A stretch of 64,000 nt of DNA, taken from NCBI GenBank assembly GCA_949290515.1, contig CASERZ010000010.1:1-64000 (forward strand), written 5' to 3'. Below the pieces are notes generated by a model. The model was not told the origin of the DNA. It made no database searches and saw only the letters and a list, made by a program, of their open reading frames with translations. Shown here piece after piece: positions 51,590-60,779 of the stretch (positions are counted from its first letter, which is position 1; the number at the start of each line of letters is the position of its first letter). The position numbers and the translations under genes were made by a program. This DNA is from an uncultured Christensenella sp. (GTDB lineage Bacteria; Bacillota; Clostridia; Christensenellales; UBA3700).

Positions 51590-54500
51590 TATCTTTTCTT
51601 TTTAAACTCAAGCGGCAATCTCTTTTCGCTCTTTACTTCGCTGTAATTGCCCAATACGTCTACCGTGTATTTTTTGAATTGCAACAAAGTTTTGATACCA
51701 ACTCGTCCTTTATGGCTATTTATATTATTAGTAATTTTTATTCGACTTCCATCTATGTCAAACGAATTAAAATATAATAATTCTTGATTGCATACTATTT
51801 CTTTGTCCAAATTACTTTTGCTACAATCTCTTTCTTTTGTTAATTTAATACCTTCTCGATTTTCAACTAAAACCAAATCATCTTTATGAAGTGTAAATAG
51901 AAATTGATAGCTATCGTCTAATTGCGACCAACCATTCTTACTTTTTGATGGTATTCTATTAGGAAGTTCACCTTTATACAAATCAGCAACGTAAATAGGT
52001 ATTGCGTAGTATTGATTGTCTTTTGTAAATATATCCACGCGTATCATAGCCTCGTTGCCTACAAGCGCATTTGTCTTGTCAATAAGCATACCGCTTGTGC
52101 TGGTGTCTTTGATTTTTACGCTTCTAACAAGAGGACCTTGCCTTCCGTCTTTTGTAGGCTTATAAAAGGGCTCTTTAAACGCTCTTTTTCCGTCATAATC
52201 ATATTTTTCAAGCCTTTCAATAATTGCATTATAAAGCCTTGTATCCGACTCTTTGTTAAAATACCTCGCCATCTTTTCTTTATTTAAATCACTTAAATCA
52301 GTTTTTAAAACAACAAATCCTTTGTCGATATGTTTTGCGCTCTTATAAGTTGCCGCGTGCATAGTGCCGATTGCCTTACGTCTAGGCATACGGCTGACAA
52401 AGACGGGTTTGACGGCTTCTATTTGCTCTTGTGTGTAACCTATGGTCTGCAAAGCGTCTACCATAGAATCCTTGTCGGGCAAGCATCTTATTCTAAGCTC
52501 CTCGACAAAATCTTTGTAAGGCTGCTTTGCGCCCCTCTTAAGCAAAATTGCAACTTCCTTATAACCGAATACTTCACCCGTCTCTTCGTCGGTATATTCG
52601 CCGCCACCCAACTTGACGTTTTCTTTCATCTTATAAAATTCTGTAAGGTTTTTGATTACTCCGCTATCCATAACCGCGATAATAGCCGCGTCGACAGCGT
52701 GATGCAAATCCCCGTCCTCTCTCACTTTGTTTATGCCCCACACGCGTCTTAAAGTAGCAGTCATCTTACCCTTGACGGCATATACCGTACGCTTTACGTT
52801 TTTAAGCGGCATAAAGTATAAATAATCTTGCAAAAGATTCTGCACAAATCTCGAAAGATAGGACGTATCGTTGAGCGCTCTGTTTTTCCACTCCGTTTCG
52901 TCAATCTTTTCTTTTAGCAGTTTTTCTCTTTTAGCGGGATTATCCTTATACAAAGCATATACAAGCGCTCTATACTCCTTTTCTCGTCCTTTACGTATCT
53001 GATATGCCATAGCCGTATCGTTACGCTTGTCTTGGTTTTCTTTGGTCAAGACAAGCACCTTATTGCTAAAGCTGTCATCAAAGCTCTTGCTGTATGGCAG
53101 TATATGGTCTACTTGAGCGTAGTCTTCGTCTTTGAAAAGTCTGTCTGCGTCAATCACTTTGTCACTATATGGACATTTGCCGCCTTGCTCCTCATAGAGC
53201 TTGTATTTGATAAACTCGCTTGATTTGGGGTCTCTGCCGAAAGTATCTTTGAACGCAGCTCTCAATTTATTATTGCTTTCTTCGCGCTCTTTGTTGTCCT
53301 TTTCTATTTTCTTGCGCTCCTCAAAAGTCTTGGACATTTCTCTCGCCAGCTCGATATTAATGGCTACCGGTGAGCCGTATTCGCGTATAAGTGCATTTAT
53401 GACCTTTACAGCCTGACTCACCGAGCGTTTTACGACAGGCGAAGTGATTTCGTCTATTCTCGCCCTCATATCTTCGCCCTGCAAAAGCACCGACTTTTCG
53501 CCGTTTTTGTCTGCACTGATATCCGCTTTTTCCATAGCTTCGCTGTATTTAAAACCTTGCTCGAGATAAGGCTCAATCGCTTTAAGCGCACTTAAAGAAA
53601 GATTGGACGTCTTTGTGCAATCGAGTTGCAAAATATTCAGCACTTCTTCTTCACCGAGAGAATTAAGCAAAGAATTGTCGGATATCTGCTCTCTGATACG
53701 CTCTTCGCTCTTGTTGAATAAAAGTATTTTTGCTACTTCGTCGATAATATCCCTGTTACGATGCTCTTCTGACAACGCTTTTGCTATTGTCGTACTGTTT
53801 TTCATAGTTACTAAAACCTTGTCTTCGGCTTTCTTTATAATCTCTTCAAGCGTAATTTCTTTTTCTTCTTCCCCTTTCTTTTTGGGCGCCTGATAGGATA
53901 TGTTGAATATATATTCGGCTTCTAGCGCGAGCAGCTTTCTTACGTCCTTATATTTAATTTCCGTTTTTTTGTTCAACAGCTCTCTGACCGACGCTCTTTC
54001 TTCGTTGCTCAAAAATCTCTCTTCGCCGTTGCCCTGAATTTTAAGATTGTTGATTTTTTGCAAAGCGTTGGAATAATCTACTGTATAGCTGTACTTGGGA
54101 GCGCGGAATTCCCCGTTGAACATACCTACAGCAAAGTTACTTGAATAAGGACTACCTTTTCCGGGTCCTTCGTCAAAGCTTCTCTGACGAGTAAATATCT
54201 CTATGAATTTTTCTTCTGTATTTTCATCGGCAAGAATATTTCCCAGCTCACGCTGTTTTGCAAACAATATCTTTGCTTCTTCTATAAGTCTGTCTCTAGA
54301 CACCGTTTTAGAATAGTCTCCGCCTTTATTGCGCGTACAACAAAGCTTATTGCCGTTAGGGTCAGTACTCGCGTAATGCTTATACAACATCTCACCTACG
54401 GTACGATAACTGTTGTCTTGCATTATTATATCGTTCTGCTTGGTAGCAGCAAGCAATTTTCCGTCCTCTTTGGAAGACGCGTTTTTGCGGTTGCTCTTAA

Positions 54501-54861
54501 ATCCTCTATGCTTTGCTATAGAATAAAGTACACGGGCAAAATCACGCTCGTTTATTTTCTCGTCCAGCGCGGCGCATCTCAATTCATTTACGTCACGCTC
54601 GCCTTCTTTTCTTGACATATCTTTTTGTCCTAAAAGATTGCGAATGTCCTCAAGACGTAATACTTTACGTCTTATTCTTCTTCGAAGTCCTCTTGCCTTT
54701 CTTCTGCCTTCGGCAAGACTTTTGCCATCCTCCGCCTCTGCCTTATCAAAAGTACGCGAATGAAGACTTAAAATTCTCTTAGCTTGTCCATTCTCGTCAA
54801 TCTCAATAGCAGCCGCGCCGCAAGAGGCAATACCTAAATCAAGTCCGATTTTGTAAAACAT
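51589..54861 (-). CDS. cas9: Cas9 endonuclease, type II-C
   Basis: RNA-guided DNA nuclease, 1090 residues, the compact II-C size. RuvC-I D8 (KIGLDLGIASCG), arginine-rich bridge helix (~residues 50-72, RRKARGLRRRIRRKVLR), RuvC-II E504 (VAINIELAREMSK), HNH catalytic H586 (YAQVDHILPYSKSFDDS), RuvC-III with HHAVDAA (D724), then wedge and PAM-interacting domains. All catalytic residues are intact, so it should cut both strands. GAGAGGG precedes the ATG. The gene follows the tracrRNA and heads cas9-cas1-cas2. No csn2 or cas4 is present, which sets II-C. The PAM cannot be read from the sequence. Confidence 0.98.
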   Translation of the reverse strand: MFYKIGLDLGIASCGAAAIEIDENGQAKRILSLHSRTFDKAEAEDGKSLAEGRRKARGLRRRIRRKVLRLEDIRNLLGQKDMSRKEGERDVNELRCAALDEKINERDFARVLYSIAKHRGFKSNRKNASSKEDGKLLAATKQNDIIMQDNSYRTVGEMLYKHYASTDPNGNKLCCTRNKGGDYSKTVSRDRLIEEAKILFAKQRELGNILADENTEEKFIEIFTRQRSFDEGPGKGSPYSSNFAVGMFNGEFRAPKYSYTVDYSNALQKINNLKIQGNGEERFLSNEERASVRELLNKKTEIKYKDVRKLLALEAEYIFNISYQAPKKKGEEEKEITLEEIIKKAEDKVLVTMKNSTTIAKALSEEHRNRDIIDEVAKILLFNKSEERIREQISDNSLLNSLGEEEVLNILQLDCTKTSNLSLSALKAIEPYLEQGFKYSEAMEKADISADKNGEKSVLLQGEDMRARIDEITSPVVKRSVSQAVKVINALIREYGSPVAINIELAREMSKTFEERKKIEKDNKEREESNNKLRAAFKDTFGRDPKSSEFIKYKLYEEQGGKCPYSDKVIDADRLFKDEDYAQVDHILPYSKSFDDSFSNKVLVLTKENQDKRNDTAMAYQIRKGREKEYRALVYALYKDNPAKREKLLKEKIDETEWKNRALNDTSYLSRFVQNLLQDYLYFMPLKNVKRTVYAVKGKMTATLRRVWGINKVREDGDLHHAVDAAIIAVMDSGVIKNLTEFYKMKENVKLGGGEYTDEETGEVFGYKEVAILLKRGAKQPYKDFVEELRIRCLPDKDSMVDALQTIGYTQEQIEAVKPVFVSRMPRRKAIGTMHAATYKSAKHIDKGFVVLKTDLSDLNKEKMARYFNKESDTRLYNAIIERLEKYDYDGKRAFKEPFYKPTKDGRQGPLVRSVKIKDTSTSGMLIDKTNALVGNEAMIRVDIFTKDNQYYAIPIYVADLYKGELPNRIPSKSKNGWSQLDDSYQFLFTLHKDDLVLVENREGIKLTKERDCSKSNLDKEIVCNQELLYFNSFDIDGSRIKITNNINSHKGRVGIKTLLQFKKYTVDVLGNYSEVKSEKRLPLEFKKKR

Positions 54862-54904
54862 ATCAATCCCTCTCTTATATATAATTTTTTATAGTTTTGT
54901 TTTT

Positions 54905-54931
54905 AAAAAGATGTCCCGAGGTTATCGGGAC
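54905..54931 (-). terminator. tracrRNA terminator
   Basis: 7-bp stem GTCCCGA / TCGGGAC (54913-54919 with 54925-54931) and on the minus strand CTTTTT. Partial read-through would also supply cas9 mRNA, because no clear separate cas9 promoter is seen in the 44 bases before the ATG. Confidence 0.8.
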
Positions 54932-55006
54932 AGAGCTTTTCGGGATAAAACCCTTATTTTGGTAACCTGTTTGTTGTTTGGTATGGTATATTTGTTCAGT
55001 TACCTT
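54905..55006 (-). ncRNA. tracrRNA
   Basis: Runs on the minus strand upstream of cas9. The anti-repeat (54970-54990, complement of TTTGTTGTTTGGTATGGTATA) pairs perfectly over 21 bases with the repeat's 3' part. After a bulge, AAAAT pairs with the repeat's GTTTT, as in other Cas9 systems. Next come AAGG, a nexus hairpin GGG-TTTTAT-CCC (about 54942-54953) and a terminator hairpin GTCCCGA / TCGGGAC followed by CTTTTT (54905). The start near 55006 is predicted from the promoter. Confidence 0.88.
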
Positions 55007-55012
55007 AGCTAT

Positions 55013-55041
55013 AGATTATCACATAACTTTTGTTTAGTCAA
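55013..55041 (-). promoter_or_regulatory. tracrRNA promoter
   Basis: Minus-strand TTGACT (55041-55036), a 17-base spacer, TAATCT (55018-55013), just upstream of the anti-repeat. Confidence 0.8.
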
Positions 55042-55263
55042 TATCACTTTTGGAAAAATTTGTATAATTTTTTGCAAATTTCGTCGATTTAAGAAGTTTC
55101 TATGCTATATGTCCAAAATATTGTACATTAATGTTGAATTTTTATTGTTTTTCGAAGAAAATATCCTAAATTGCTTATCAAGATTTAGAGCCTCCCCGTA
55201 GGAAGGCTCTTTGTGAATTATGTGCGCCAGCCGTGAGGCGGACGTCTTACTTTGACGAATTTA
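55042..55263. other. Noncoding gap between tracrRNA and the iol operon
   Basis: AT-rich and without a gene. A 7-bp stem AGAGCCT / AGGCTCT (55188-55211) lies about 50 bases past the iolG stop; its T run is short (TTTG on the plus strand, none on the minus), so it is only a weak terminator candidate. Confidence 0.45.
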
Positions 55264-56274
55264 TTAGCAAATCTCGCTGAGTTTTACGGGTCTGCCCTCT
55301 TGCAAAGACTTCTTTGCGGCTACGCCTATTACGACTGCCTGCAAGCCGTCCTCGATGCTGACAGGTACGGGCTTATCGTTGACGATACAGTCAATAAACT
55401 GACTGACTTCGTTGACGTATGCCTGCATATATCTCTCAAGGAAGAAGAGTAAAGGCTTTTCTGCCGTTACGCCGTCGGCGTTGGATATTACGGCGTTGGA
55501 GGCGCTGTCGTTGGCAATTGCCACCTGACCGAGTTCGCCGAAAGCTTCCGCTCTTTGGTCGTAGCCGTAGCTTGCACGTCTGCAGTTGTCGATAACTGCA
55601 AGTGCGCCGCTCTTGAGACGCATAGTTATCACTGCGGTGTCTATGTCGCCCGCCTCGCCGATTGCCTTATCTACCATTACTCCGCCCATAGCGAATACGC
55701 TCTCTACCTCTTCGCCTGACAAGTATCTTACCATATCGAAATCGTGAATGGTCATATCGAGGAATATTCCTCCGCTGACTTTAATATAGGATACGGGAGG
55801 AGCTGCGGGGTCTCTGGAGCAAATCTTAAGTACGTTGAGCTTGCCGATTTTACCGGCTTCTACGGCGTCTCTTACCGCCTTGAAGTTGTGGTCGAAACGA
55901 CGGTTGAAACCTACCTGATATTTTACCTTGGAATTTTCAAGAGCCTTCTTGACTTCGAGAATCTTGTCTATATCGTGGTCTACGGGCTTTTCGCAGAATA
56001 CGTGCTTGCCCGCCTTGATAGCCTCGATGGATATAGGCGCGTGAGTGTCCGTAGAAGAACAAATCAGGACAGCGTCGATAGACTTGTCATTAAGTATGTC
56101 GTGATAGTCCTTGCTTGTCTTTTCCACGCCCATACCCTTGAGCCACTTTTCGGTGTCTTCGTTCATAAAGGGGTCAGCTACGGACTTTACCGTCGCGCCC
56201 TTGACGTAACACATAATTGATTCGCAGTGTACCTTGCCGATACGGCCTGCGCCGATGATACCTATGTTTATCAT
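55264..56274 (-). CDS. iolG: Inositol 2-dehydrogenase IolG
   Basis: NAD-dependent oxidation of myo-inositol to scyllo-inosose, the first step of the pathway. Gfo/Idh/MocA fold: GIIGAGRIGKVH at residues 5-13, EKPVDHDIDKILEV with the conserved EKP, and the GGIFLDMTIHDFDMVRYL segment holding catalytic Asp/His. Length 336 is typical. GAGG precedes the ATG. It is last in the operon, behind a strong hairpin and a possible local TATAAT. Confidence 0.92.
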   Translation of the reverse strand: MINIGIIGAGRIGKVHCESIMCYVKGATVKSVADPFMNEDTEKWLKGMGVEKTSKDYHDILNDKSIDAVLICSSTDTHAPISIEAIKAGKHVFCEKPVDHDIDKILEVKKALENSKVKYQVGFNRRFDHNFKAVRDAVEAGKIGKLNVLKICSRDPAAPPVSYIKVSGGIFLDMTIHDFDMVRYLSGEEVESVFAMGGVMVDKAIGEAGDIDTAVITMRLKSGALAVIDNCRRASYGYDQRAEAFGELGQVAIANDSASNAVISNADGVTAEKPLLFFLERYMQAYVNEVSQFIDCIVNDKPVPVSIEDGLQAVVIGVAAKKSLQEGRPVKLSEIC

Positions 56275-56322
56275 AATTTACCTCTTATTATACAGTTTTG
56301 ATTAAATATATTTTGCAGTTTG

Positions 56323-56351
56323 CTTTGCGCACCGATTGTCGGTACGCAAAG
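56323..56351. other. Intercistronic hairpin between iolA and iolG
   Basis: 13-bp stem with a single G-T pair (CTTTGCGCACCGA with TCGGTACGCAAAG) and a 3-base loop, with no T run on either side. It may protect the upstream mRNA or reduce iolG expression. Confidence 0.6.
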
Positions 56352-56380
56352 ATGTGATTTTTTGCTGTTGTCGCTAAGTC

Positions 56381-57889
56381 TTAAATCGTACCGTCCCAAG
56401 TGGAAACCTTGGTAGACTTAGCTTCGTGCTCGTCAAACCAGTGCGTGGTAACAGTCTTGCTGTCGGTATAGAACTTGAAGCTGTCTCTTCCCAAACAGTG
56501 CAAATCGCCGAAGAAGGAATTCTTGTGACCGGTAAAGGAGAATACGCCTACAGGTACGGGAATACCTACGTTTACGCCTACCATACCGCCGTCGGTGTTG
56601 CGTACGAATTCTCTTGCATAATAGCCGTTTTGCGTGTAGATTACCGAGCCGTTTGCAAAAGGATTTGCGTTCATAACGGCAAGACCTTCTTCAAAAGTCT
56701 TGACTCTCTTGATACAGAGTACGGGTCCGAATATCTCTCTCGTGCCTACGGTCATTTCGCTTGTTACGTTGTCGAGAATCGTAGGTCCGAGATAGAAGCC
56801 CTTTTCATAACCCTTTACAACGGTATTTCTGCCGTCGAGTACGAGTTTTGCCCCCTCGTCGATACCTTTCTGTATCCAGTCGCTTACGCTCTTCTTGTGC
56901 TCTGCACTGTATACGGGACCGAGCTTGGTCGTCTTGTCATATGCAGGACCTACCTTGATGCCCTTAGCAAGTTCTACGAGTTTAGCTACGAGTTTGTCAG
57001 CTATACTCTCCTGTACTACCGCTACGGGAAGAGCCATACATCTCTCGCCCGCACAGCCGTAAGTTGCGTTGATAATGCCTGCGGCGGTTCTGTCGAGCGC
57101 GGCGTCTTCGAGTACGAGTGCGTGGTTTTTAGCTTCGCACAAACACTGTACTCTCTTTCCGTACTTGGCTGCCGTTTCGTAAATATATCTTCCTACGGTC
57201 GTGGAGCCTACGAAAGTAATACCAACTACCTTGGGATTTGCGATAAGTTCCTGAGTATCGTTACGGTCGCAGCTTACGATATTGAGTACGCCGTCGGGAA
57301 GTCCCGCTTCTCTGTACAACTCTGCAATTCTCAAAGACGTCATAGGCGTTGCGCCCGCTACCTTGAGTACTATTGCGTTGCCGCAAGCAATACATACGGG
57401 AGCCATCCAGCCCATAGGAATCATTGCGGGGAAGTTGAAAGGCGCGATGCCTACGAATACGCCCATAGACTCGCGGTAAAGTACCGTATCGTAGCCCGTA
57501 GACGCGTCCATAAGGCTTTCACCCTGCAAGAGAGAAGGCATTGAAAGCGCAAGCTCGGTACCCTCCTTTGCCTTGAGAATATCGCCCTTGCTCTCCTCCC
57601 AGTTCTTGCCGTGCTCGGTAGCACAAAGTTCTGTGAGTTCGTCCATATGCTCGACAAGCAAATCTCTCAATTTGTAAAGCACCTGTACTCTCTTGACAAC
57701 GGGTACTCTCGACCATTTCTTGTAAGCCTCTTGCGCATTGTCGATAACCTTGCTTACTTCAGCCGTGGTACATCTGGGCATCTGCGCGATTTGTTCGCCC
57801 GTAGAAGGATTGAATACGGGATAATATTTATCCGTAGCGGATTGTACGAATTGGTTATTCGTAAAATATCCTAGTGTCTTTATTGCCAT
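56381..57889 (-). CDS. iolA: Methylmalonate-semialdehyde dehydrogenase IolA/MmsA
   Basis: CoA-acylating aldehyde dehydrogenase that turns malonate semialdehyde into acetyl-CoA, the last step of inositol breakdown. FNFPAMIPMGWMAP, GSTTVGRYIYETAAKYGKRVQ, the catalytic cysteine in GCAGERCMALPVAV and VGVNVGIPVPVGVFSFTGHKNSFFGDLH are signature segments. 502 residues is full length. AAGGAG precedes the ATG. Confidence 0.94.
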   Translation of the reverse strand: MAIKTLGYFTNNQFVQSATDKYYPVFNPSTGEQIAQMPRCTTAEVSKVIDNAQEAYKKWSRVPVVKRVQVLYKLRDLLVEHMDELTELCATEHGKNWEESKGDILKAKEGTELALSMPSLLQGESLMDASTGYDTVLYRESMGVFVGIAPFNFPAMIPMGWMAPVCIACGNAIVLKVAGATPMTSLRIAELYREAGLPDGVLNIVSCDRNDTQELIANPKVVGITFVGSTTVGRYIYETAAKYGKRVQCLCEAKNHALVLEDAALDRTAAGIINATYGCAGERCMALPVAVVQESIADKLVAKLVELAKGIKVGPAYDKTTKLGPVYSAEHKKSVSDWIQKGIDEGAKLVLDGRNTVVKGYEKGFYLGPTILDNVTSEMTVGTREIFGPVLCIKRVKTFEEGLAVMNANPFANGSVIYTQNGYYAREFVRNTDGGMVGVNVGIPVPVGVFSFTGHKNSFFGDLHCLGRDSFKFYTDSKTVTTHWFDEHEAKSTKVSTWDGTI

Positions 57890-57928
57890 AATAAATTCTC
57901 CTTTATCTGTATATGTGTTGTAATAATT

Positions 57929-58822
57929 TTATATTTTTGCCGTTTTTCTTATATAATCTCTAGCTTTGAGAGCGTATTCCAAAGGATTAGCCTTAGCGGG
58001 GTCTTGCTCTGCCTCGACAATCATCCAGCCCTCATAGCCGCTCTTGTCAAGCTCGTCGAATAAGGGAGCAAAGTCTATGCAGCCGTCGCCCGGTACGGTA
58101 AACGCGCCCTCTCTCACGCCTTGCAAGAAAGAGAGTTTTTCTTTCTTTACTTTCTCTACTACCTCGGGACGAATGTCCTTGAGATGCACGTGCGCTATAC
58201 GCTTGGCGTACTTCTTGAGTACGGCAAGATAATCCTGTCCGCAATAAGCGAGGTGTCCCGTGTCGTACAAAAGCGCGAATTTGTCAGGGGCGGTCATATC
58301 CATCATTCTGTCGATTTCCTCGGCAGTCTGCACTACCGTGCCCATATGGTGATGATATACGAGCCTTATGCCCATAGAATTGGCTATATCGCCCAGTCTG
58401 TTCATTCCCTTGGCAAACTTATCCCATTCCGCGTCGTTCATCACGTATTTTGCGTCGAATACGGGGGTATTCATCTGTCCCTGTATGCTAAAGCTCTGCT
58501 CGGACGCGCCTATTCTTTTTGCGCCCATTGCTTTCAAAAATTCACACTGCGCGATAAAGTCCTTTTCGACTTTTTCCATAGGCTCGGTGAGAACGAAAGA
58601 CGAAAACCACTGATTTGCTATCTGAAGTCCTCTCATATCGAGCGCTTTCTTAAGCACTGCGGTATCCTTGGGATACTTGTTGCCTACTTCGCAACCCTCG
58701 AAGCCTGCAAGTGCCATTTCGCTCACGCATTGTTCAAAGGTGTTTTCACTGCCCAAATCGGGCATATCGTCGTTGGTCCACGCTATAGGCGCGATACCCA
58801 GTTTGATTTTGTTCTTGTCCAT
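57929..58822 (-). CDS. iolE: Myo-inosose-2 dehydratase IolE
   Basis: Xylose-isomerase-like TIM barrel that dehydrates 2-keto-myo-inositol. IKLGIAPIAWTNDDMPDLG is the characteristic start; metal-site segments include YHHHMGTVV, LLYDTGHLAYCG, HVHLKDIR and the C-terminal GWMIVEAEQDP. 297 residues is normal. Confidence 0.95.
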   Translation of the reverse strand: MDKNKIKLGIAPIAWTNDDMPDLGSENTFEQCVSEMALAGFEGCEVGNKYPKDTAVLKKALDMRGLQIANQWFSSFVLTEPMEKVEKDFIAQCEFLKAMGAKRIGASEQSFSIQGQMNTPVFDAKYVMNDAEWDKFAKGMNRLGDIANSMGIRLVYHHHMGTVVQTAEEIDRMMDMTAPDKFALLYDTGHLAYCGQDYLAVLKKYAKRIAHVHLKDIRPEVVEKVKKEKLSFLQGVREGAFTVPGDGCIDFAPLFDELDKSGYEGWMIVEAEQDPAKANPLEYALKARDYIRKTAKI

Positions 58823-58840
58823 AATTTTCCGCCTTTTATA

Positions 58841-60763
58841 TTAATATCTTCTCGCTTTCGCAAGCATATCCTGTTTTGTCTTCAACGCATCTTTCTGCGC
58901 GTTGTTTCTGGGGTTTTGCGTAACGCCTACGTTCCACCAGCCGTCATAGCCGTGCGTCATCGACTTAGGCAATACCTTAATGTCGATTAGTACGGAATTT
59001 TCCTGTTTCAAGCTATCATCGATAGCAGCTCTCAATTCCTCTTCGTTGTGAGCCGTATAGGTCGTAAATCCGTAGCCCTTTGCACTCATTGCATAGTCTA
59101 TATTCATAAACTTACCCTTGCGTATAGGCGCGTTGCCGTTGCGGTAGCGAAGCTCCGTACACAAACTGTCTATGCCCTGTCCCATCTGCAAATTGTTGAT
59201 ACAACCGAAAGACGCGTTGTCGAAGAGCATTACGTTGATTTTAAGTCCTTCTTGCAATGCCGTAACCATCTCGGTATGCATCATAAGATAGCTGCCGTCG
59301 CCTACCATTGCATATACTTCTCTCTCGGGGAAAGCGATTTTACAGCCCAAACTGCCCGCTATCTCGTAACCCATACACGAATAGCCGTATTCCATATTGT
59401 AGCTGTCCTTGCAATCGCTCGTCCACATTCTCTGCAAATCTCCGGGAAGACTGCCCGACGAGCCGATAACGATAGCGTCATCGGGTATCATCTCTCTTAT
59501 GATGCCTATTGCCGTAGTCTGCGCCATTGCGCCGCCGTGTTCCTTGATAAAATTCTGCACGACGTCAGGCATATGCTCGTCTATTTCAGGTTTGTAGTCC
59601 TTGCCTACGCTGATATGCGTAAGTCTGTCCATCTCCTTTGCCCACGCTTTTTTAGCCTTTTCTATTTCGCCCTTGTACGCGGTAACGTATCCGTCGAGTT
59701 TTTTGTCCAAAGCTTCTATTCCCGCTTTAGCGTCGCCTACCGCCTTTACAGCGTCAAGCTTGCCCGCGTGGAAAGAAGACATATTCAAAGTCACTACCTT
59801 TTTATCCGCATAAAGCGATTTGGAAGCCGTCGTAAAATCCGTAAATCTCGTGCCTACGGCTATAATCAGATCGCACGCTTTCGCAAGCGTATTTGCACTG
59901 CTGTTGCCCGTTACGCCGAGACCGCCGACGTTGAGCGCGTGAGATGACTTGATTGCCGTCTTGCCTGCCTGCGTTTCGCAGAAAGGTATATTGTGCTTTT
60001 CGCAAAAAGCCGCTACGCTCTCGCCAGCCTCGCTGTACTTGACGCCGCCGCCTACGATAAGCAAAGGTTTCTTGCTTGCCTTTATAATATCCGCAAGGTC
60101 GTTGAGTTCTTCTTCAACGGGTACGGGACGTGTGATTCTGTTGACCCTCTTTTTGAAAAAGTCTGCGGGATAATCGTAGCACTCGCCCTGTACGTCCTGA
60201 GGAAGCGCAAGCGCAACCGCTCCCGTATGCGCGGGGTCGAGCAAAACTCTCATCGCGTTGATGAGCGCGCTCATAACCTGCTCGGGACGGTTGATTCTGT
60301 CAAAATATCTCGTAACCGCCTTGTATGCGTCGTTGGTGGTAATCATCGGATTGTAAGTATGCTCTATCTGCTGAAGTACGGGGTCGGGCTGTCTGGTCGC
60401 AAACGTGTCGCCGCACAGCAACAGAAGAGGTATGTTGTTTGCCGTAGCCGTTCCTGCCGCCGTAACCATATTTGCAGAGCCGGGACCTATAGAAGATACG
60501 CAAGGCATAATCTTGCGTCTGTTGTTTTGCTTTGCGTAAGCGGTAGCCGCCTGCGCCATACCCTGCTCGTTTTTGCCCTGATACACCTTCAGAGAATGTT
60601 TACCCATAGACAAAGCTTCGCCTACGCCGAGTACGCAGCCGTGTCCGAATATAGTGAATACGCCTTCGACAAACTTCTCTTCCTTGCCGTCGAATTCTAC
60701 GTATTGATTATCCAAAAATCTGACGATTGCCTCGCCAACGCTCATTCTTTCCGTCTTTATCAT
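58841..60763 (-). CDS. iolD: 3D-(3,5/4)-trihydroxycyclohexane-1,2-dione acylhydrolase IolD
   Basis: Thiamine-diphosphate enzyme that opens the inositol ring to 5-deoxy-glucuronate. FTIFGHGCVLGVGEAL and the conserved Glu region start the PYR domain; GDGSYLMMHTEMVTALQEGLKINVMLFDNASFGCINNLQ is the TPP/Mg site (GDGS..NN). 640 residues matches IolD. Starts 16 bases below iolB. Confidence 0.95.
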   Translation of the reverse strand: MIKTERMSVGEAIVRFLDNQYVEFDGKEEKFVEGVFTIFGHGCVLGVGEALSMGKHSLKVYQGKNEQGMAQAATAYAKQNNRRKIMPCVSSIGPGSANMVTAAGTATANNIPLLLLCGDTFATRQPDPVLQQIEHTYNPMITTNDAYKAVTRYFDRINRPEQVMSALINAMRVLLDPAHTGAVALALPQDVQGECYDYPADFFKKRVNRITRPVPVEEELNDLADIIKASKKPLLIVGGGVKYSEAGESVAAFCEKHNIPFCETQAGKTAIKSSHALNVGGLGVTGNSSANTLAKACDLIIAVGTRFTDFTTASKSLYADKKVVTLNMSSFHAGKLDAVKAVGDAKAGIEALDKKLDGYVTAYKGEIEKAKKAWAKEMDRLTHISVGKDYKPEIDEHMPDVVQNFIKEHGGAMAQTTAIGIIREMIPDDAIVIGSSGSLPGDLQRMWTSDCKDSYNMEYGYSCMGYEIAGSLGCKIAFPEREVYAMVGDGSYLMMHTEMVTALQEGLKINVMLFDNASFGCINNLQMGQGIDSLCTELRYRNGNAPIRKGKFMNIDYAMSAKGYGFTTYTAHNEEELRAAIDDSLKQENSVLIDIKVLPKSMTHGYDGWWNVGVTQNPRNNAQKDALKTKQDMLAKARRY

Positions 60764-60779
60764 AAATTGCTCCTTCTGA

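Noticed and set aside
54911-55201. 96-codon plus-strand frame upstream of cas9
   Set aside because: It runs through the tracrRNA on the opposite strand; no ribosome binding site.
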